DNA of 64,000 nt, from assembly GCF_001761385.1 (NCBI RefSeq), contig NZ_CP017476.1, forward strand, positions 1,539,501-1,603,500. The letters run 5' to 3'. A program made the position numbers and the translations under genes. Shown here one piece after another: positions 25,584-36,212 of this stretch (the stretch's first letter is position 1; every line of letters starts with the position of its first letter). Origin of the DNA: Hydrogenophaga crassostreae. GTDB lineage: Bacteria > Pseudomonadota > Gammaproteobacteria > Burkholderiales > Burkholderiaceae_C. Below the pieces are notes generated by a model that was not told the origin of the DNA, made no database searches, and saw only the letters and a program-made list of their open reading frames with translations.

Positions 25584-26825
25584 ATGCACCCCCCAAAAAT
25601 CGGCGTTTCAGGAACAGGCTTTATTGCTACGGGCCTTGTTCATCTGCTTGAACGAAGCCCTGATTTCTTGATTTCCAAAGTTCTGACGCGCCGCCCGCTG
25701 GGCTCCGTGGACAGCATCGCATCCTGCTACCTGACCAACTCCATCGCCGAGATGGTGGAGGGATCCGACATCGTTTTCGAATGCTCTGGCGACGCGATTC
25801 ACGCGACAGATGTGGTTCTGTGTGCCACCGAGGCCGGCAAACGGGTGGTGACCATCAATTCCGAATTTCATGTCACCACCGGATCGTTTTTTGCGCAACG
25901 CGGTGACTATGTCACCGAAGCCGATGGCGATCAGCCAGGCTGCCTGGCGCGGTTGAAGCTGGAAATCGAGGGAATGGGGTTTGAGCCTCAGGCGTATGTG
26001 AATCTGAAAGGTTTTTTGAATCCAAACCCCACGCACCGCGACATGACCTATTGGTCAGAGAAGCAGGAGCTTGCCCTGGATCAAGTGGTGTCGTTTACCG
26101 ATGGCACCAAACTGCAAATTGAGCAGGCCTTGGTCGCCAACGGGCTGGGCGCGACAATTGCTTGTGAAGGCATGATCGGATCAACGGTCGACAGTCTCAG
26201 CGATCTGGATTATCTGGTTGACGCCTCGAACCGGGCAGACATGCCTGTGAGCGATTACGCCCTGTGCAAAGGCGCTCCTCCGGGGGTGTTGATCGTGGCC
26301 CGGAACCCTGAGGCCGACCGTCGCCCAGGGTATTTGCCGTTCTCGCGTCTGTTGACCACTGAAGGCAGTGGGTTTGTTTTGTTGCGCCCCTTTCATCTGT
26401 GCCACCTTGAGGCACTGAACACAATTCGCAAAGTCGCTCTGGGCGAACCGGAATTGCTGAACAACTCATCTGCGCCCCGAATCGGGGTTGGGGCAGTTGC
26501 CAAGAATCCAATGAAGGTCGGAACCGTGATCAAGAAGGGTGCGGGTGGTTTTGATGTGCGCGGTCAGGCTGTGCACATGGAGGATCACCCCGATGCTGTC
26601 CCTATCTGTCTTCTGAAAAACACAAAAGTGATCCGCGATGTCGAGCCCGGCGAAGTTGTGCGTTTCGAGCATGTGGCTTTGGCAGACACTGCCGCCCTGC
26701 GGTTGTATCGCAAGATCAGGCGGTCGGTACAGGAGAAACGCCAGATGCTGTCGAGCAATTTCTGCTGCGTTGGTTTGGCAGATTTTTTCACTTCCACTCC
26801 AATGCAGTTATTGAGCCTGGTGTGA
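25584..26825 (+). CDS. Rossmann-fold oxidoreductase with C-terminal SAF domain
   Basis: 413 residues from MHPPKIGVSGTG. The N-terminal NAD(P) loop GVSGTGFIATGL resembles homoserine-dehydrogenase-like folds; VFECSGDAIHATDVVL follows. The C-terminal part (about 310-390) reads as a SAF domain, the small beta-clip found in NeuB and related proteins (VPICLLKNTKVIRDVEPGEVVRFEHV). Substrate unknown. It is divergent from ugd and might belong to sugar metabolism of the locus, but nothing proves it. A TTG 30 nt upstream is in frame; I prefer the ATG. Its stop TGA abuts the TCA stop of the convergent AEC carrier gene with no spacer. Confidence 0.82.
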   Translation: MHPPKIGVSGTGFIATGLVHLLERSPDFLISKVLTRRPLGSVDSIASCYLTNSIAEMVEGSDIVFECSGDAIHATDVVLCATEAGKRVVTINSEFHVTTGSFFAQRGDYVTEADGDQPGCLARLKLEIEGMGFEPQAYVNLKGFLNPNPTHRDMTYWSEKQELALDQVVSFTDGTKLQIEQALVANGLGATIACEGMIGSTVDSLSDLDYLVDASNRADMPVSDYALCKGAPPGVLIVARNPEADRRPGYLPFSRLLTTEGSGFVLLRPFHLCHLEALNTIRKVALGEPELLNNSSAPRIGVGAVAKNPMKVGTVIKKGAGGFDVRGQAVHMEDHPDAVPICLLKNTKVIRDVEPGEVVRFEHVALADTAALRLYRKIRRSVQEKRQMLSSNFCCVGLADFFTSTPMQLLSLV

Positions 26826-27740
26826 TCACCTGATAGCGGCCAGTACGCCCAGCGCGAATGGAAGGCTGGCAATACCCAGCAGGGTAGACAGGGTCACCAG
26901 GCCCGCGACGTAAGGTCCGTCGTAACCCATGCGTGCTGCCAGCACGTAGCAGCTGGATGCGGTCGGCACCGCTGAAAACATCAGCAATACGGTGCTCTGC
27001 GTCGGGTCCAGGCGAAACAACATGGCGATGCCCAGCGCAAGAATGGGCAGACCGACATGTTTGACGGTCAATACCGCTATGCCGAGGGTTTTTGCCGACC
27101 GGAGCGAGGCAAACTGCATGCCTGCACCGGCAGCCATCAGACCGAGTGCCAGGGAGGCTTGTCCGATGCGGGTAACAGTTGGCTCCAGCCAGAAAGGTAT
27201 GTGCATGCCCATCAGATTGGCGACCAGGCCCGAGAGCGTTGCCAGAATAAGCGGGTTGCGCAAGAGCTCGCCGCCAAAGTGCTTTTTCGCATGGCGGGCC
27301 ATGGGCCAGACCGCACCCACGTTGAACAGCGGTACGCACACGCCGATCAACACCGCGATGAATTGAAGGCCCTGCGGGCCGGCTACTTTGCTGGCCAGCG
27401 CCAATGCAATGAAGGAATTGAAGCGAAAGCCAACCTGAGCGCTGGCCGCGTGCATGCGGGGGTCGATCTGGCGCCCGATCCAGGGCCAGTAAGGCAGCGA
27501 GTACGACAGCAATATGCCCGAAACCCCTAGCGTTAGCCCGGCGCCCATCAGACTGGATGCGGTTCCAACTTCCAGCGGTGTTTTGACGATGGCCTGAAAG
27601 AGCAAAACCGGGAACAGGAAGTAATACACCAGGCTCTCGGTGGGTTCCCATACCTTGCGGTTAAGCGCGGTGAAACGGCACAGTAGGTAGCCAATCAGGA
27701 TCAGCGAGAAGTCGGGGAAAAGCAGTTGGGCGAAGTTCAC
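26826..27740 (-). CDS. AEC family (auxin efflux carrier-like) transporter
   Basis: 304 residues with about ten transmembrane segments in two halves, starting from GTG (MNFAQLLFPDFSLILIGYLLCR). Characteristic blocks are FNSFIALALA in the first half, and KHVGLPILALGIAML with SAVPTASSCYVLAARMGYD in the second. Bacterial AEC carriers move organic acids such as malate or malonate; substrate here unknown. It lies 27 nt below the DUF1850 gene and may be a late gene of the TRAP operon. Confidence 0.9.
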   Translation of the reverse strand: MNFAQLLFPDFSLILIGYLLCRFTALNRKVWEPTESLVYYFLFPVLLFQAIVKTPLEVGTASSLMGAGLTLGVSGILLSYSLPYWPWIGRQIDPRMHAASAQVGFRFNSFIALALASKVAGPQGLQFIAVLIGVCVPLFNVGAVWPMARHAKKHFGGELLRNPLILATLSGLVANLMGMHIPFWLEPTVTRIGQASLALGLMAAGAGMQFASLRSAKTLGIAVLTVKHVGLPILALGIAMLFRLDPTQSTVLLMFSAVPTASSCYVLAARMGYDGPYVAGLVTLSTLLGIASLPFALGVLAAIR

Positions 27741-27767
27741 AAGGCGGGCGCGGGCGAAAGGGCCCCA

Positions 27768-28202
27768 TTATCTGGGTTGTGCTTCGCTTGGTGTTTTGCA
27801 GGGTGTCAACAAGGTGATATCCCCGTCAGATGGCAACCAACGAGCAAGTGGATCGCAGCGCCCGTTGGCGCACCATTCGTAGTCGGCGGTATAGGCCGAC
27901 CGGGTTAGCCGCAGCCCTTGGGGTGACCACGTTGCGGGTTGGTATTCGTACCAGCCGTCGCGCAACACGGCATCTTCGGGCGGTTCCATGCCGGCGGCCG
28001 AGCCACGCACGCGCGCGCCTTTGGCCCTTAGCACAGGTTGGCGGGGTGAAGCTGTTGACCACTCCACCGCATAGTCTTCTTCCCACCGCACTTTTTCGAT
28101 GGAGTGCGTCCAGGCCAGTGTGAAGTGTTCGGTCGGCACGAACACCGGCTGTGCCCGTGGACCACTTGCCAGCAGAATCAGGCAGACGCCGAGTGCCCCC
28201 AT
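27768..28202 (-). CDS. DUF1850 protein of the TRAP-TAXI operon
   Basis: 144 residues with an N-terminal hydrophobic segment (signal or anchor). The FTLAWTHSIEKVRWEEDY block is the core DUF1850 motif, and a GLRLTRS segment follows later. DUF1850 genes are characteristically found beside fused TRAP permeases of the TAXI type, as here: its ATG lies 1 nt after the permease stop. Function unknown; a periplasmic accessory of the transporter is likely. Confidence 0.85.
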   Translation of the reverse strand: MGALGVCLILLASGPRAQPVFVPTEHFTLAWTHSIEKVRWEEDYAVEWSTASPRQPVLRAKGARVRGSAAGMEPPEDAVLRDGWYEYQPATWSPQGLRLTRSAYTADYEWCANGRCDPLARWLPSDGDITLLTPCKTPSEAQPR

Positions 28203-28203
28203 G

Positions 28204-30237
<2,034 letters not shown>

Positions 30238-30266
30238 GGGGTAGCTTGGGCCGGGTAGGCTCCATC

Positions 30267-30299
30267 AAAAAAGAAGCGGCCCCGCTTTGGGGCCGCTTC
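30267..30299 (-). terminator. Intrinsic terminator between TAXI binding-protein and permease genes
   Basis: On the minus strand GAAGCGGCCCC and GGGGCCGCTTC form an 11-bp perfect stem around a short AAAGC-type loop, followed by six T. It lies about 50 nt after the binding-protein stop. It should end most transcripts there and let a minority read into the permease gene, giving excess binding protein. Confidence 0.88.
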
Positions 30300-30348
30300 G
30301 ATATGCGTGGTCAGGCAGGGTATGCGCGACCACAACCTTGGTGCTGAA

Positions 30349-31308
30349 TTACTTCAGCAGGCCCACTTCTTTGTAGTACTTTGCGGCACCTGGGTGCAGC
30401 GGCACGGGCATGCCCTTGATGGCGTTTTCGCGCTTGATGACCTTGGCAGCATTGTGGGCGGCATAGAGGGTATCGATGTTCTCATACATCTGCTTGGCCA
30501 TTTCGTAAGCCACTTCATCGGACACGCCCGAATGCGTCACCAGGAAGTTGGGGATGGCGGCGGTGGCCACATCGGCGGTCTGGCCTGTGTAGGTGTTGGC
30601 CGGAATCACAGACACTTGATAAGCATCGTCACCGACTTTGGCAATCACGTCGGCAGGCACGGGAATCACCACGATCTGCACGGAAGTGGCCAGATCACGG
30701 ATCGAGGAAACACCGAGGCCTGCGGACTGCAGCGTGGCGTCAAGCTGGCGGTTTTTCATCAACTCCACCGACTCGCCAAAAGGCAGGTACTCAACCTTGG
30801 ACAGATCGGAGTAGGCGATGCCAGCGGCTTTGAAGATGGCGCGTGCGTTGAGCTCGGTGCCGGACTTGGCTGCGCCTACGGAGATGCGCTTGCCTTTCAG
30901 GTCGGCCAGCGTCTTGATGCCGGAGTCGGCATTGGCGACGATCTGGATGTAGTTGTTGTAGGTGCCCGAGAGACCGCGCAACTTGTCGAGTTTCTTGGGG
31001 AAACCGGCTTCGGCTTCGCCTTTCCAGGCATTGGACACCGCATCGCCCAGGGCCAATGCCAGTTCACCGCGACCGGCTTGCAGCAGGTTGAGGTTCTCGG
31101 CCGATGCCTTGGTTACCTGTGCGGTGGCGCGAACGTTGGGAATGGTTTTGGCGTAGATCTGCGACAAGGCCACACCCATGGGGTAGTAAACGCCGCTCTG
31201 GCCGCCCGTCAAGATGTTGATGAATTGCTGTTGCTGGGCCACTGCGGCACCTGTGGCGAGCGCGGCGCCTAGGCTGACAGTGAGGCCAATTTTGTGAATC
31301 AATCGCAT
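30349..31308 (-). CDS. TAXI-family TRAP transporter solute-binding protein
   Basis: 319 residues with a Sec signal peptide ending AAVA before QQQQF. The mature start FINILTGGQSGVYYPMGVALSQI is the TAXI signature (TGGxxGxYYPxG). Expected role: periplasmic capture of the substrate, glutamate or another carboxylate in known cases, for the fused permease. I chose MRLIHKIGL at 31308 because it gives a proper signal peptide and has GGAG about 12 nt upstream; the frame is open further to 31383. Confidence 0.93.
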   Translation of the reverse strand: MRLIHKIGLTVSLGAALATGAAVAQQQQFINILTGGQSGVYYPMGVALSQIYAKTIPNVRATAQVTKASAENLNLLQAGRGELALALGDAVSNAWKGEAEAGFPKKLDKLRGLSGTYNNYIQIVANADSGIKTLADLKGKRISVGAAKSGTELNARAIFKAAGIAYSDLSKVEYLPFGESVELMKNRQLDATLQSAGLGVSSIRDLATSVQIVVIPVPADVIAKVGDDAYQVSVIPANTYTGQTADVATAAIPNFLVTHSGVSDEVAYEMAKQMYENIDTLYAAHNAAKVIKRENAIKGMPVPLHPGAAKYYKEVGLLK

Positions 31309-31465
31309 GAGAAGGGTCTCCAGATCAGGGTGAAAAATCAAAGCGTCAGAATACAGCATGTTGATCCAATGCCCCAGAGCCAAGTGCTGGTTTCTCAGGC
31401 GGGTTTTCCCGGGTGGCTGCGCTCCAGGCAGCGGCCTTTTTCATGACCGTTTTTGAGTCGCGCCA

Positions 31466-32422
31466 GTGAAGCAATCCCCCAGGTCCTCACCTCCTGCCGT
31501 GCCACCCGACCCCGTGCTGGCCGCGGCTGGGCGGGCGCAAGCTGAATCGTTTGCCGACGCGCTGTGGCTGGAAGAAGGGCTTTCACGCAACACGCTCGAT
31601 GCCTACAGGCGAGACCTGGTGCTGTTTGCTGACTGGCTTGCTGCCCGGAGCCGGAGTCTCAACGCCGCTGGGGAGGGCGACATCAACGGCTACTTTGCCG
31701 ATCGCCATGCGTCGACCCGCGCAACCACCGCCAACCGGCGCCTGACCGTGTTCAAGCGCTACTTCCGCTGGGCATTGCGCGAGCGCTTGGTCGCAACCGA
31801 CCCGACCCTGCGGTTGATGGCTGCGCGCCAGCCGATGAGGGTGCCGAAAACGCTGAGTGAGGCCCAGGTTGAAAGGCTGCTCAATGCGCCCGACACCGCC
31901 ACGCCGCTTGGTCAGCGCGACCGTGCCATGCTTGAGCTGATGTATGCCAGCGGCCTGCGTGTAAGTGAACTGGTTTCGCTCAAAACCTTCCATGTGGGGC
32001 ACAACGAACATGTCTTGCGCATCACGGGTAAAGGCAACAAAGAGCGGTTGGTGCCATTTGGCATGGTGGCGGGCCAATGGCTGCAGACCTGGCTGAACGA
32101 AGGTCGGCGCGAGTTGCTTGCCGGACGGCAAAGCGAAGATCTGTTCATCACCGCGCGCGGCTCCAGAGCGGGAGAAGCCATGAGCCGGGTGATGTTCTGG
32201 AACCTGGTGAAAAAATACGCCCAGCATGCGGGCATCACTTCTCCGCTTTCGCCCCATACGCTGCGCCACGCGTTTGCCACCCATTTGCTCAACCATGGTG
32301 CCGACTTGCGCGCCGTTCAGATGCTGCTTGGACACACCGATATTTCCACCACGACCATCTACACCCATGTGGCCCGTGAACGCCTGAAAAGCATCGTCGC
32401 CCAACACCATCCCAGGGGATGA
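31466..32422 (+). CDS. xerD: Site-specific tyrosine recombinase XerD
   Basis: 318 residues. The core-binding domain (about 20-110) is followed by the catalytic domain with Arg165 (SGLRVSEL), Lys189 (TGKGNKE), His264 and Arg267 (HTLRHAFATH), His290 (LLGHTDIST) and Tyr299 (TIYTH). These are the full set for dif-site recombination with XerC in chromosome dimer resolution. GTG start. It stands alone, with no integrase-associated genes or att repeats nearby, so it is the housekeeping recombinase and not a phage integrase. Confidence 0.95.
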   Translation: MKQSPRSSPPAVPPDPVLAAAGRAQAESFADALWLEEGLSRNTLDAYRRDLVLFADWLAARSRSLNAAGEGDINGYFADRHASTRATTANRRLTVFKRYFRWALRERLVATDPTLRLMAARQPMRVPKTLSEAQVERLLNAPDTATPLGQRDRAMLELMYASGLRVSELVSLKTFHVGHNEHVLRITGKGNKERLVPFGMVAGQWLQTWLNEGRRELLAGRQSEDLFITARGSRAGEAMSRVMFWNLVKKYAQHAGITSPLSPHTLRHAFATHLLNHGADLRAVQMLLGHTDISTTTIYTHVARERLKSIVAQHHPRG

Positions 32423-32812
32423 AGGATGGTCACTGCAAAGCGATGGGCTTCTAGGTCAGCGTGTCATCGCTCAGATCGGAATCGATCAGGCACTTTGCGG
32501 CGAAGAATCTGTTGTGTCCAGGCGTCGGGAATCCGGCGTGTGCGCCAAAGGCCTTCAGGGTCATTGGCGTTGCAAGCGGTGCAAGGTCACTTCGACGAAC
32601 AGGAACAACTTCGCGGACTTGCGGTTGAGCACCCATGCGTTGCCGGCCACCTGCTCCCTCTTATCTGAAACGCCAACCCGGGGTGGCCGGTGACAAGGCG
32701 TTCCCTGCCCGGAAGCTCGACAACGGTTGAGCTTCAGCCCACCATCTGCATGGCCAGGCGATGCGGCACCCTGGCCGAGCCTGCCTGAGCGGTTGAATGG
32801 CTGATCGGTCGG
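32423..32812. other. Intergenic region between convergent xerD and RIO-kinase genes
   Basis: 390 nt. No open frame with family features; a 61-codon minus-strand frame (32451-32636) looks like chance. No clear hairpin with a T-run was found. It may hold a decayed gene, but I cannot identify it. Confidence 0.4.
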
Positions 32813-33676
32813 CTATTGGGCCATGCGCTCGCGGCGAGCGGCGTCTTCATCGCGTGCGTCGTCGATCTCGCGCATGACGCTGGCCAGATCCACGGCACCC
32901 GGTGCAGGGGTGTATTGGCCGGTCAAGGGGGTGTCGATATCCAGCAAACCGGCCTGGTACAGGCTCCAGATCTCGGGTCCGTAGGCGGTTCGTTTCAGCG
33001 CTGGCGCAAACTGGCCAAAGAAGTCGCGCAGGTTGGCCACATCGCGCATCAGCATGCGTTGCGCGTGGTTGTTGCCCGCCGCGTCCACCGCCTGGGGCAA
33101 ATCGATGATCACAGGGAACGCTTCGCTGCCATCTTCGCCTGAATGGGCCAGCAAGATGTTGAATTCGGACAAGTCGCCGTGCACCACGCCCGCACACAGC
33201 ATGCGCACCACTTCGCCAATCAGCGTGGCGTGGTGGGCCTTGGCTTGCTCGGGGGTGAAGGCCACGTCGTTGAGGCGCGGCGCCGCATCGCCATCGGCGT
33301 CGGTCACCAGTTCCATCAGCAACACGCCGTCGAAGAAGTTGTAGGGCTGCGGCACGCGAACGCCCGCTGCGGCCAGTCGGTAGAGCGCGTCCACCTCGGC
33401 GCTTTGCCAGGCCGCTTCCTGCGCCTGGCGGCCAAATTTGCTGCCCTTGGCCATCGCCCGCGCCTGGCGCGAGTTTTTGACCTTGCGGTTTTCGGTGTAG
33501 TCCACCGCCTGGCGAAAGCTGCGGTTGTTGGCTTCCTTGTAGATCTTCGCGCAGCGCGTTTCGTCACCGCAGCGCACCACATAGACCATGGCCTCTTTGC
33601 CGCTCATGAGCTGGCGGACCACGGTGTCGATCAGGCCTTCGTCGACCAGTGTTTGCAGGCGGGGAGGCGCTTTCAT
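32813..33676 (-). CDS. RIO-type serine/threonine protein kinase
   Basis: 287 residues. LMSGKEAMVY near residue 23 is the RIO nucleotide loop (STGKEAxVY type), Lys44 sits in RCAKIYK, HGDLSEFN (166-173) is the catalytic loop and IDLPQAVD (191-198) replaces the DFG region as in RIO kinases. Bacterial RIO proteins are poorly characterised; ATP-dependent self-phosphorylation is likely. I chose MKAPPRLQTL at 33676 because the 31 upstream codons lack family similarity. It lies 40 nt below the zinc-ribbon gene and may be co-transcribed. Confidence 0.9.
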   Translation of the reverse strand: MKAPPRLQTLVDEGLIDTVVRQLMSGKEAMVYVVRCGDETRCAKIYKEANNRSFRQAVDYTENRKVKNSRQARAMAKGSKFGRQAQEAAWQSAEVDALYRLAAAGVRVPQPYNFFDGVLLMELVTDADGDAAPRLNDVAFTPEQAKAHHATLIGEVVRMLCAGVVHGDLSEFNILLAHSGEDGSEAFPVIIDLPQAVDAAGNNHAQRMLMRDVANLRDFFGQFAPALKRTAYGPEIWSLYQAGLLDIDTPLTGQYTPAPGAVDLASVMREIDDARDEDAARRERMAQ

Positions 33677-33716
33677 GCCGTTGCCATGTTGTGGCCGGTG
33701 GCGTTCACCGCCGGTC

Positions 33717-33968
33717 TCAACGCGCCACCACCGACCAACCCGCGTGCAGGTTGTTCTTGTCGTTTTCAAGATCCCAATGGGTGCCGCAACGTTCGCACTG
33801 GTATTCGGTGATGGTCACCTGGCCATGTCGGCGTGGTTCTTTGCGGTTCAGGCCCTGGGCCAGTTCGGGGTGGCCGGGTGCTTTGCGCCAGTTGCGCTGA
33901 ATGCCTTGGCAGGCGTCACAAAGGGGTTTGGGGCCGGGGGCTTGGGCGGTGGTGTCGGAGGCGGTCAT
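33717..33968 (-). CDS. Small zinc-ribbon protein
   Basis: 83 residues. Two Cys pairs, LCDACQG at 16-22 and YQCERCGTHW at 56-65, would bind one zinc in a rubredoxin-like knuckle arrangement. No membrane segment. The frame is open far upstream, but MTASDTTAQ is the plausible start since the first Cys pair lies soon after. It is followed by the RIO kinase gene in the same direction; a link is possible but unproven. Confidence 0.7.
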   Translation of the reverse strand: MTASDTTAQAPGPKPLCDACQGIQRNWRKAPGHPELAQGLNRKEPRRHGQVTITEYQCERCGTHWDLENDKNNLHAGWSVVAR

Positions 33969-34224
33969 TCGTGGGGCGCTTGGGTGGCGATGGGGTCGCG
34001 CATTGAGAGATTGCGTGGATAGGTGGAGATTGTGCGCGCATTCCGTCGATGGATTTCGTAACCTCTTTGACTGCCCTTTGCCAGTAAAGTGCATTCGACG
34101 GGCCCGTTTGATTTGACTTTCGGGCTGCAGGCACCGTGGCGCAGGCATTTTTTGCTCACCGTTCGACAGTGTGAAGGGTTTGCGGGTAAGGCATTTGCCA
34201 TCGGGACAGACAAGGGGACAGGGA

Positions 34225-35364
34225 ATGGAAATCAAACACACGGCGGCTTTGCAGCGCATTCGGCAGGCTTGCATGATGGGGTTGCCGAGCCGCAGCGTCA
34301 TGCCTGTCGTGATGCGCGAGCTCAAGGCGCTGATCCCTTCAACCTGTGTGCAATTCACCTGGTCTTCCAAAGACGGGCGACTGGCAAATTTCTGGTCAGA
34401 CACTTTTCTGCCCCGCCGCACCGCCTGGATCATTCTTCACCGTGCGCGCTATGAAGCCGATGTGGGCACCAATTTTCGTGACCTGGTGTTGTTCGGAAAA
34501 CCCACTGGCAATGCGCGCCGTTGGTGGGATGCGGGCTTTGAGCACAGCACCACTTTTCAAGCGGCTTTCAAGCCCTATGGCTACAAGTGGTTTCTTGATG
34601 GCGTGGTGCGTGACGCCCAACGACCGTATGGTTGCGTGGCGTTGATCCGGCGTCACGATGATCCGGATTTCAGCGTCGCTGAAGAAGACCTGCTGGCGCG
34701 TGTTCTGCCCTATCTTGTGCACGCCATACGCGGGGATGCGGGCGTACCGGCCTTGTTTGTGCCCACGGGGCAGTCGGCCATGCTGGTGTGTGACGCGGCG
34801 GGGGAGGCGATCGAATGGTCTGAGAAGGCGCACCGCCTGGCCGCTTTTGCCATGCTCGAAGAGATCAACTGTGATGAAAAAATTGGGCGAGGCGATTTTG
34901 AGCGGATGCGCGATGGTCTCGTGGCTGTGGCCCAGGAACTGGGTCGTCGACTTGCGTGCGCCGACTGCGACGGACCCATGCCACAGGTGGAGTTGCGCAA
35001 CGGGTGGGGTGCATTTGTTTTCCGTGGTTACCACCTCAGTGGCCGGGCCACGTCCAGCGGCGGGCGTATCGGGATCCTGATCGAGCAGTCGGTACCCGTG
35101 GAGGTGAAGTTGCTGGAGCGGGTCAATGGTCTCGATCTGTCGCCCCGTCAGAAAGAGATCGCCATGCATTGCGCCCGAGGGCTGTCCAACAGCGAGATCG
35201 CCTCACACCTGGGGATGAGCCCTCACACGTTGAAAGACCACTTCAAGGCGATCTACCTGCGTCTGGAGATCAACAGCCAGCGTGAGCTGGTGTCGCTTCT
35301 GGATTCGGCTTTGTCAGCACATCCCCCACTGCAGGGGGATGTGCCGCTGCGGCTGCGTGCTTAA
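34225..35364 (+). CDS. LuxR-family transcriptional regulator
   Basis: 379 residues. The C-terminal helix-turn-helix (about 310-370) is GerE/LuxR type: LSPRQKEIAMHCARGLSNSEIASHLG, then MSPHTLKDHFKAIYLRL. The N-terminal 300 residues are a possible GAF/PAS-like sensory part with no match I can name; it is not an acyl-homoserine-lactone domain by its motifs. Start 34225 has AAGGGGA about 9 nt upstream; a GTG at 34171 is in frame but less likely. It lies 110 nt ahead of an unknown gene it may control. Confidence 0.88.
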   Translation: MEIKHTAALQRIRQACMMGLPSRSVMPVVMRELKALIPSTCVQFTWSSKDGRLANFWSDTFLPRRTAWIILHRARYEADVGTNFRDLVLFGKPTGNARRWWDAGFEHSTTFQAAFKPYGYKWFLDGVVRDAQRPYGCVALIRRHDDPDFSVAEEDLLARVLPYLVHAIRGDAGVPALFVPTGQSAMLVCDAAGEAIEWSEKAHRLAAFAMLEEINCDEKIGRGDFERMRDGLVAVAQELGRRLACADCDGPMPQVELRNGWGAFVFRGYHLSGRATSSGGRIGILIEQSVPVEVKLLERVNGLDLSPRQKEIAMHCARGLSNSEIASHLGMSPHTLKDHFKAIYLRLEINSQRELVSLLDSALSAHPPLQGDVPLRLRA

Positions 35365-35474
35365 CCTGAAGGCTCGGATCGCAGGCAGTTGTCACAGCGG
35401 TCCGGGGACGCGGATAGGGTCCGTGTCCGGGGGCGTTCTGCCTCAGCAAGACAGCGGTCAAACAGGAGCAATGC

Positions 35475-36152
35475 ATGTCAACCAAGATTACCAACCACTA
35501 TTTCAAATTCGGAATCCACAAGTACTTCCGCGGCAGTGCCCACGAACTTGAGTTGGGTCATTACGGGCAGAAGAAGGATCCGATTGGCGCCAAAGCCTGG
35601 CTTGCGCCCCACGACAAGATCAAGCCAGTGCATATGAAGGGGCGTGTCAAGGTCAACACCCGGACCCGGATCGACTGGAATGAAGTCTCCAGTGTGGAGC
35701 TTCAAACGGGTGGGGCTCTGACGTACTACGGCATCAATTTCAACGGCGCCAAGAGCTTCAGCCACGCCCACGCGAAGTCGGCCAAACTCGAACTCATCAG
35801 CCTGAGCATTGATGAGGGCCCGCTGATCGCCATGATCAATGCCGACCGGCCCGCCCGCAATCAGATGGCCGATGAGGGCAAAGACGCACGCATCGTCTCC
35901 GAAGTCTGGGTGGTGGTGGAGGCCGAGTTGGCCGAACATTTCAAAACCTATGGCAGCAGCAGTGCCGGGGTGGAGATCAAGGCGGTCAAGGGCGACGCGC
36001 AACTGACCGTGAGTGGTGGCACACGCGGTTCGCAGTCCATCGTGCTGTCAAAAGGCACCACCTTTGCCTACCGGTTGCACAAAGTCAACGACTGGAACAA
36101 GGGCAAAACCCGTGTGGAAGGGGTCGAAGACGATTACAAAGGCATGTCTTGA
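35475..36152 (+). CDS. Unknown soluble protein
   Basis: 225 residues, no signal peptide or transmembrane segment, mixed charged sequence with alternating strands. I recognise no domain. The start has CAGGAG about 7 nt upstream, so it is well translated. It directly follows the LuxR regulator gene and precedes a convergent phospholipase-D gene. Segments such as WNEVSSVELQTGGALTYYG and TVSGGTRGSQSIVLSKGTTFAYRL suggest a beta-rich fold. Confidence 0.75.
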   Translation: MSTKITNHYFKFGIHKYFRGSAHELELGHYGQKKDPIGAKAWLAPHDKIKPVHMKGRVKVNTRTRIDWNEVSSVELQTGGALTYYGINFNGAKSFSHAHAKSAKLELISLSIDEGPLIAMINADRPARNQMADEGKDARIVSEVWVVVEAELAEHFKTYGSSSAGVEIKAVKGDAQLTVSGGTRGSQSIVLSKGTTFAYRLHKVNDWNKGKTRVEGVEDDYKGMS

Positions 36153-36212
36153 TGAAGCGGTGAAGGGTGGCGCCCAGTGCCGCCAGGTTGACGGGGCTGG
36201 GGCCGCTTGCTC

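Noticed and set aside
31466..32422. Tyrosine recombinase as a sign of an integrated element
   Set aside because: It has the size and motifs of housekeeping XerD; no att repeats, tRNA or phage genes are nearby.
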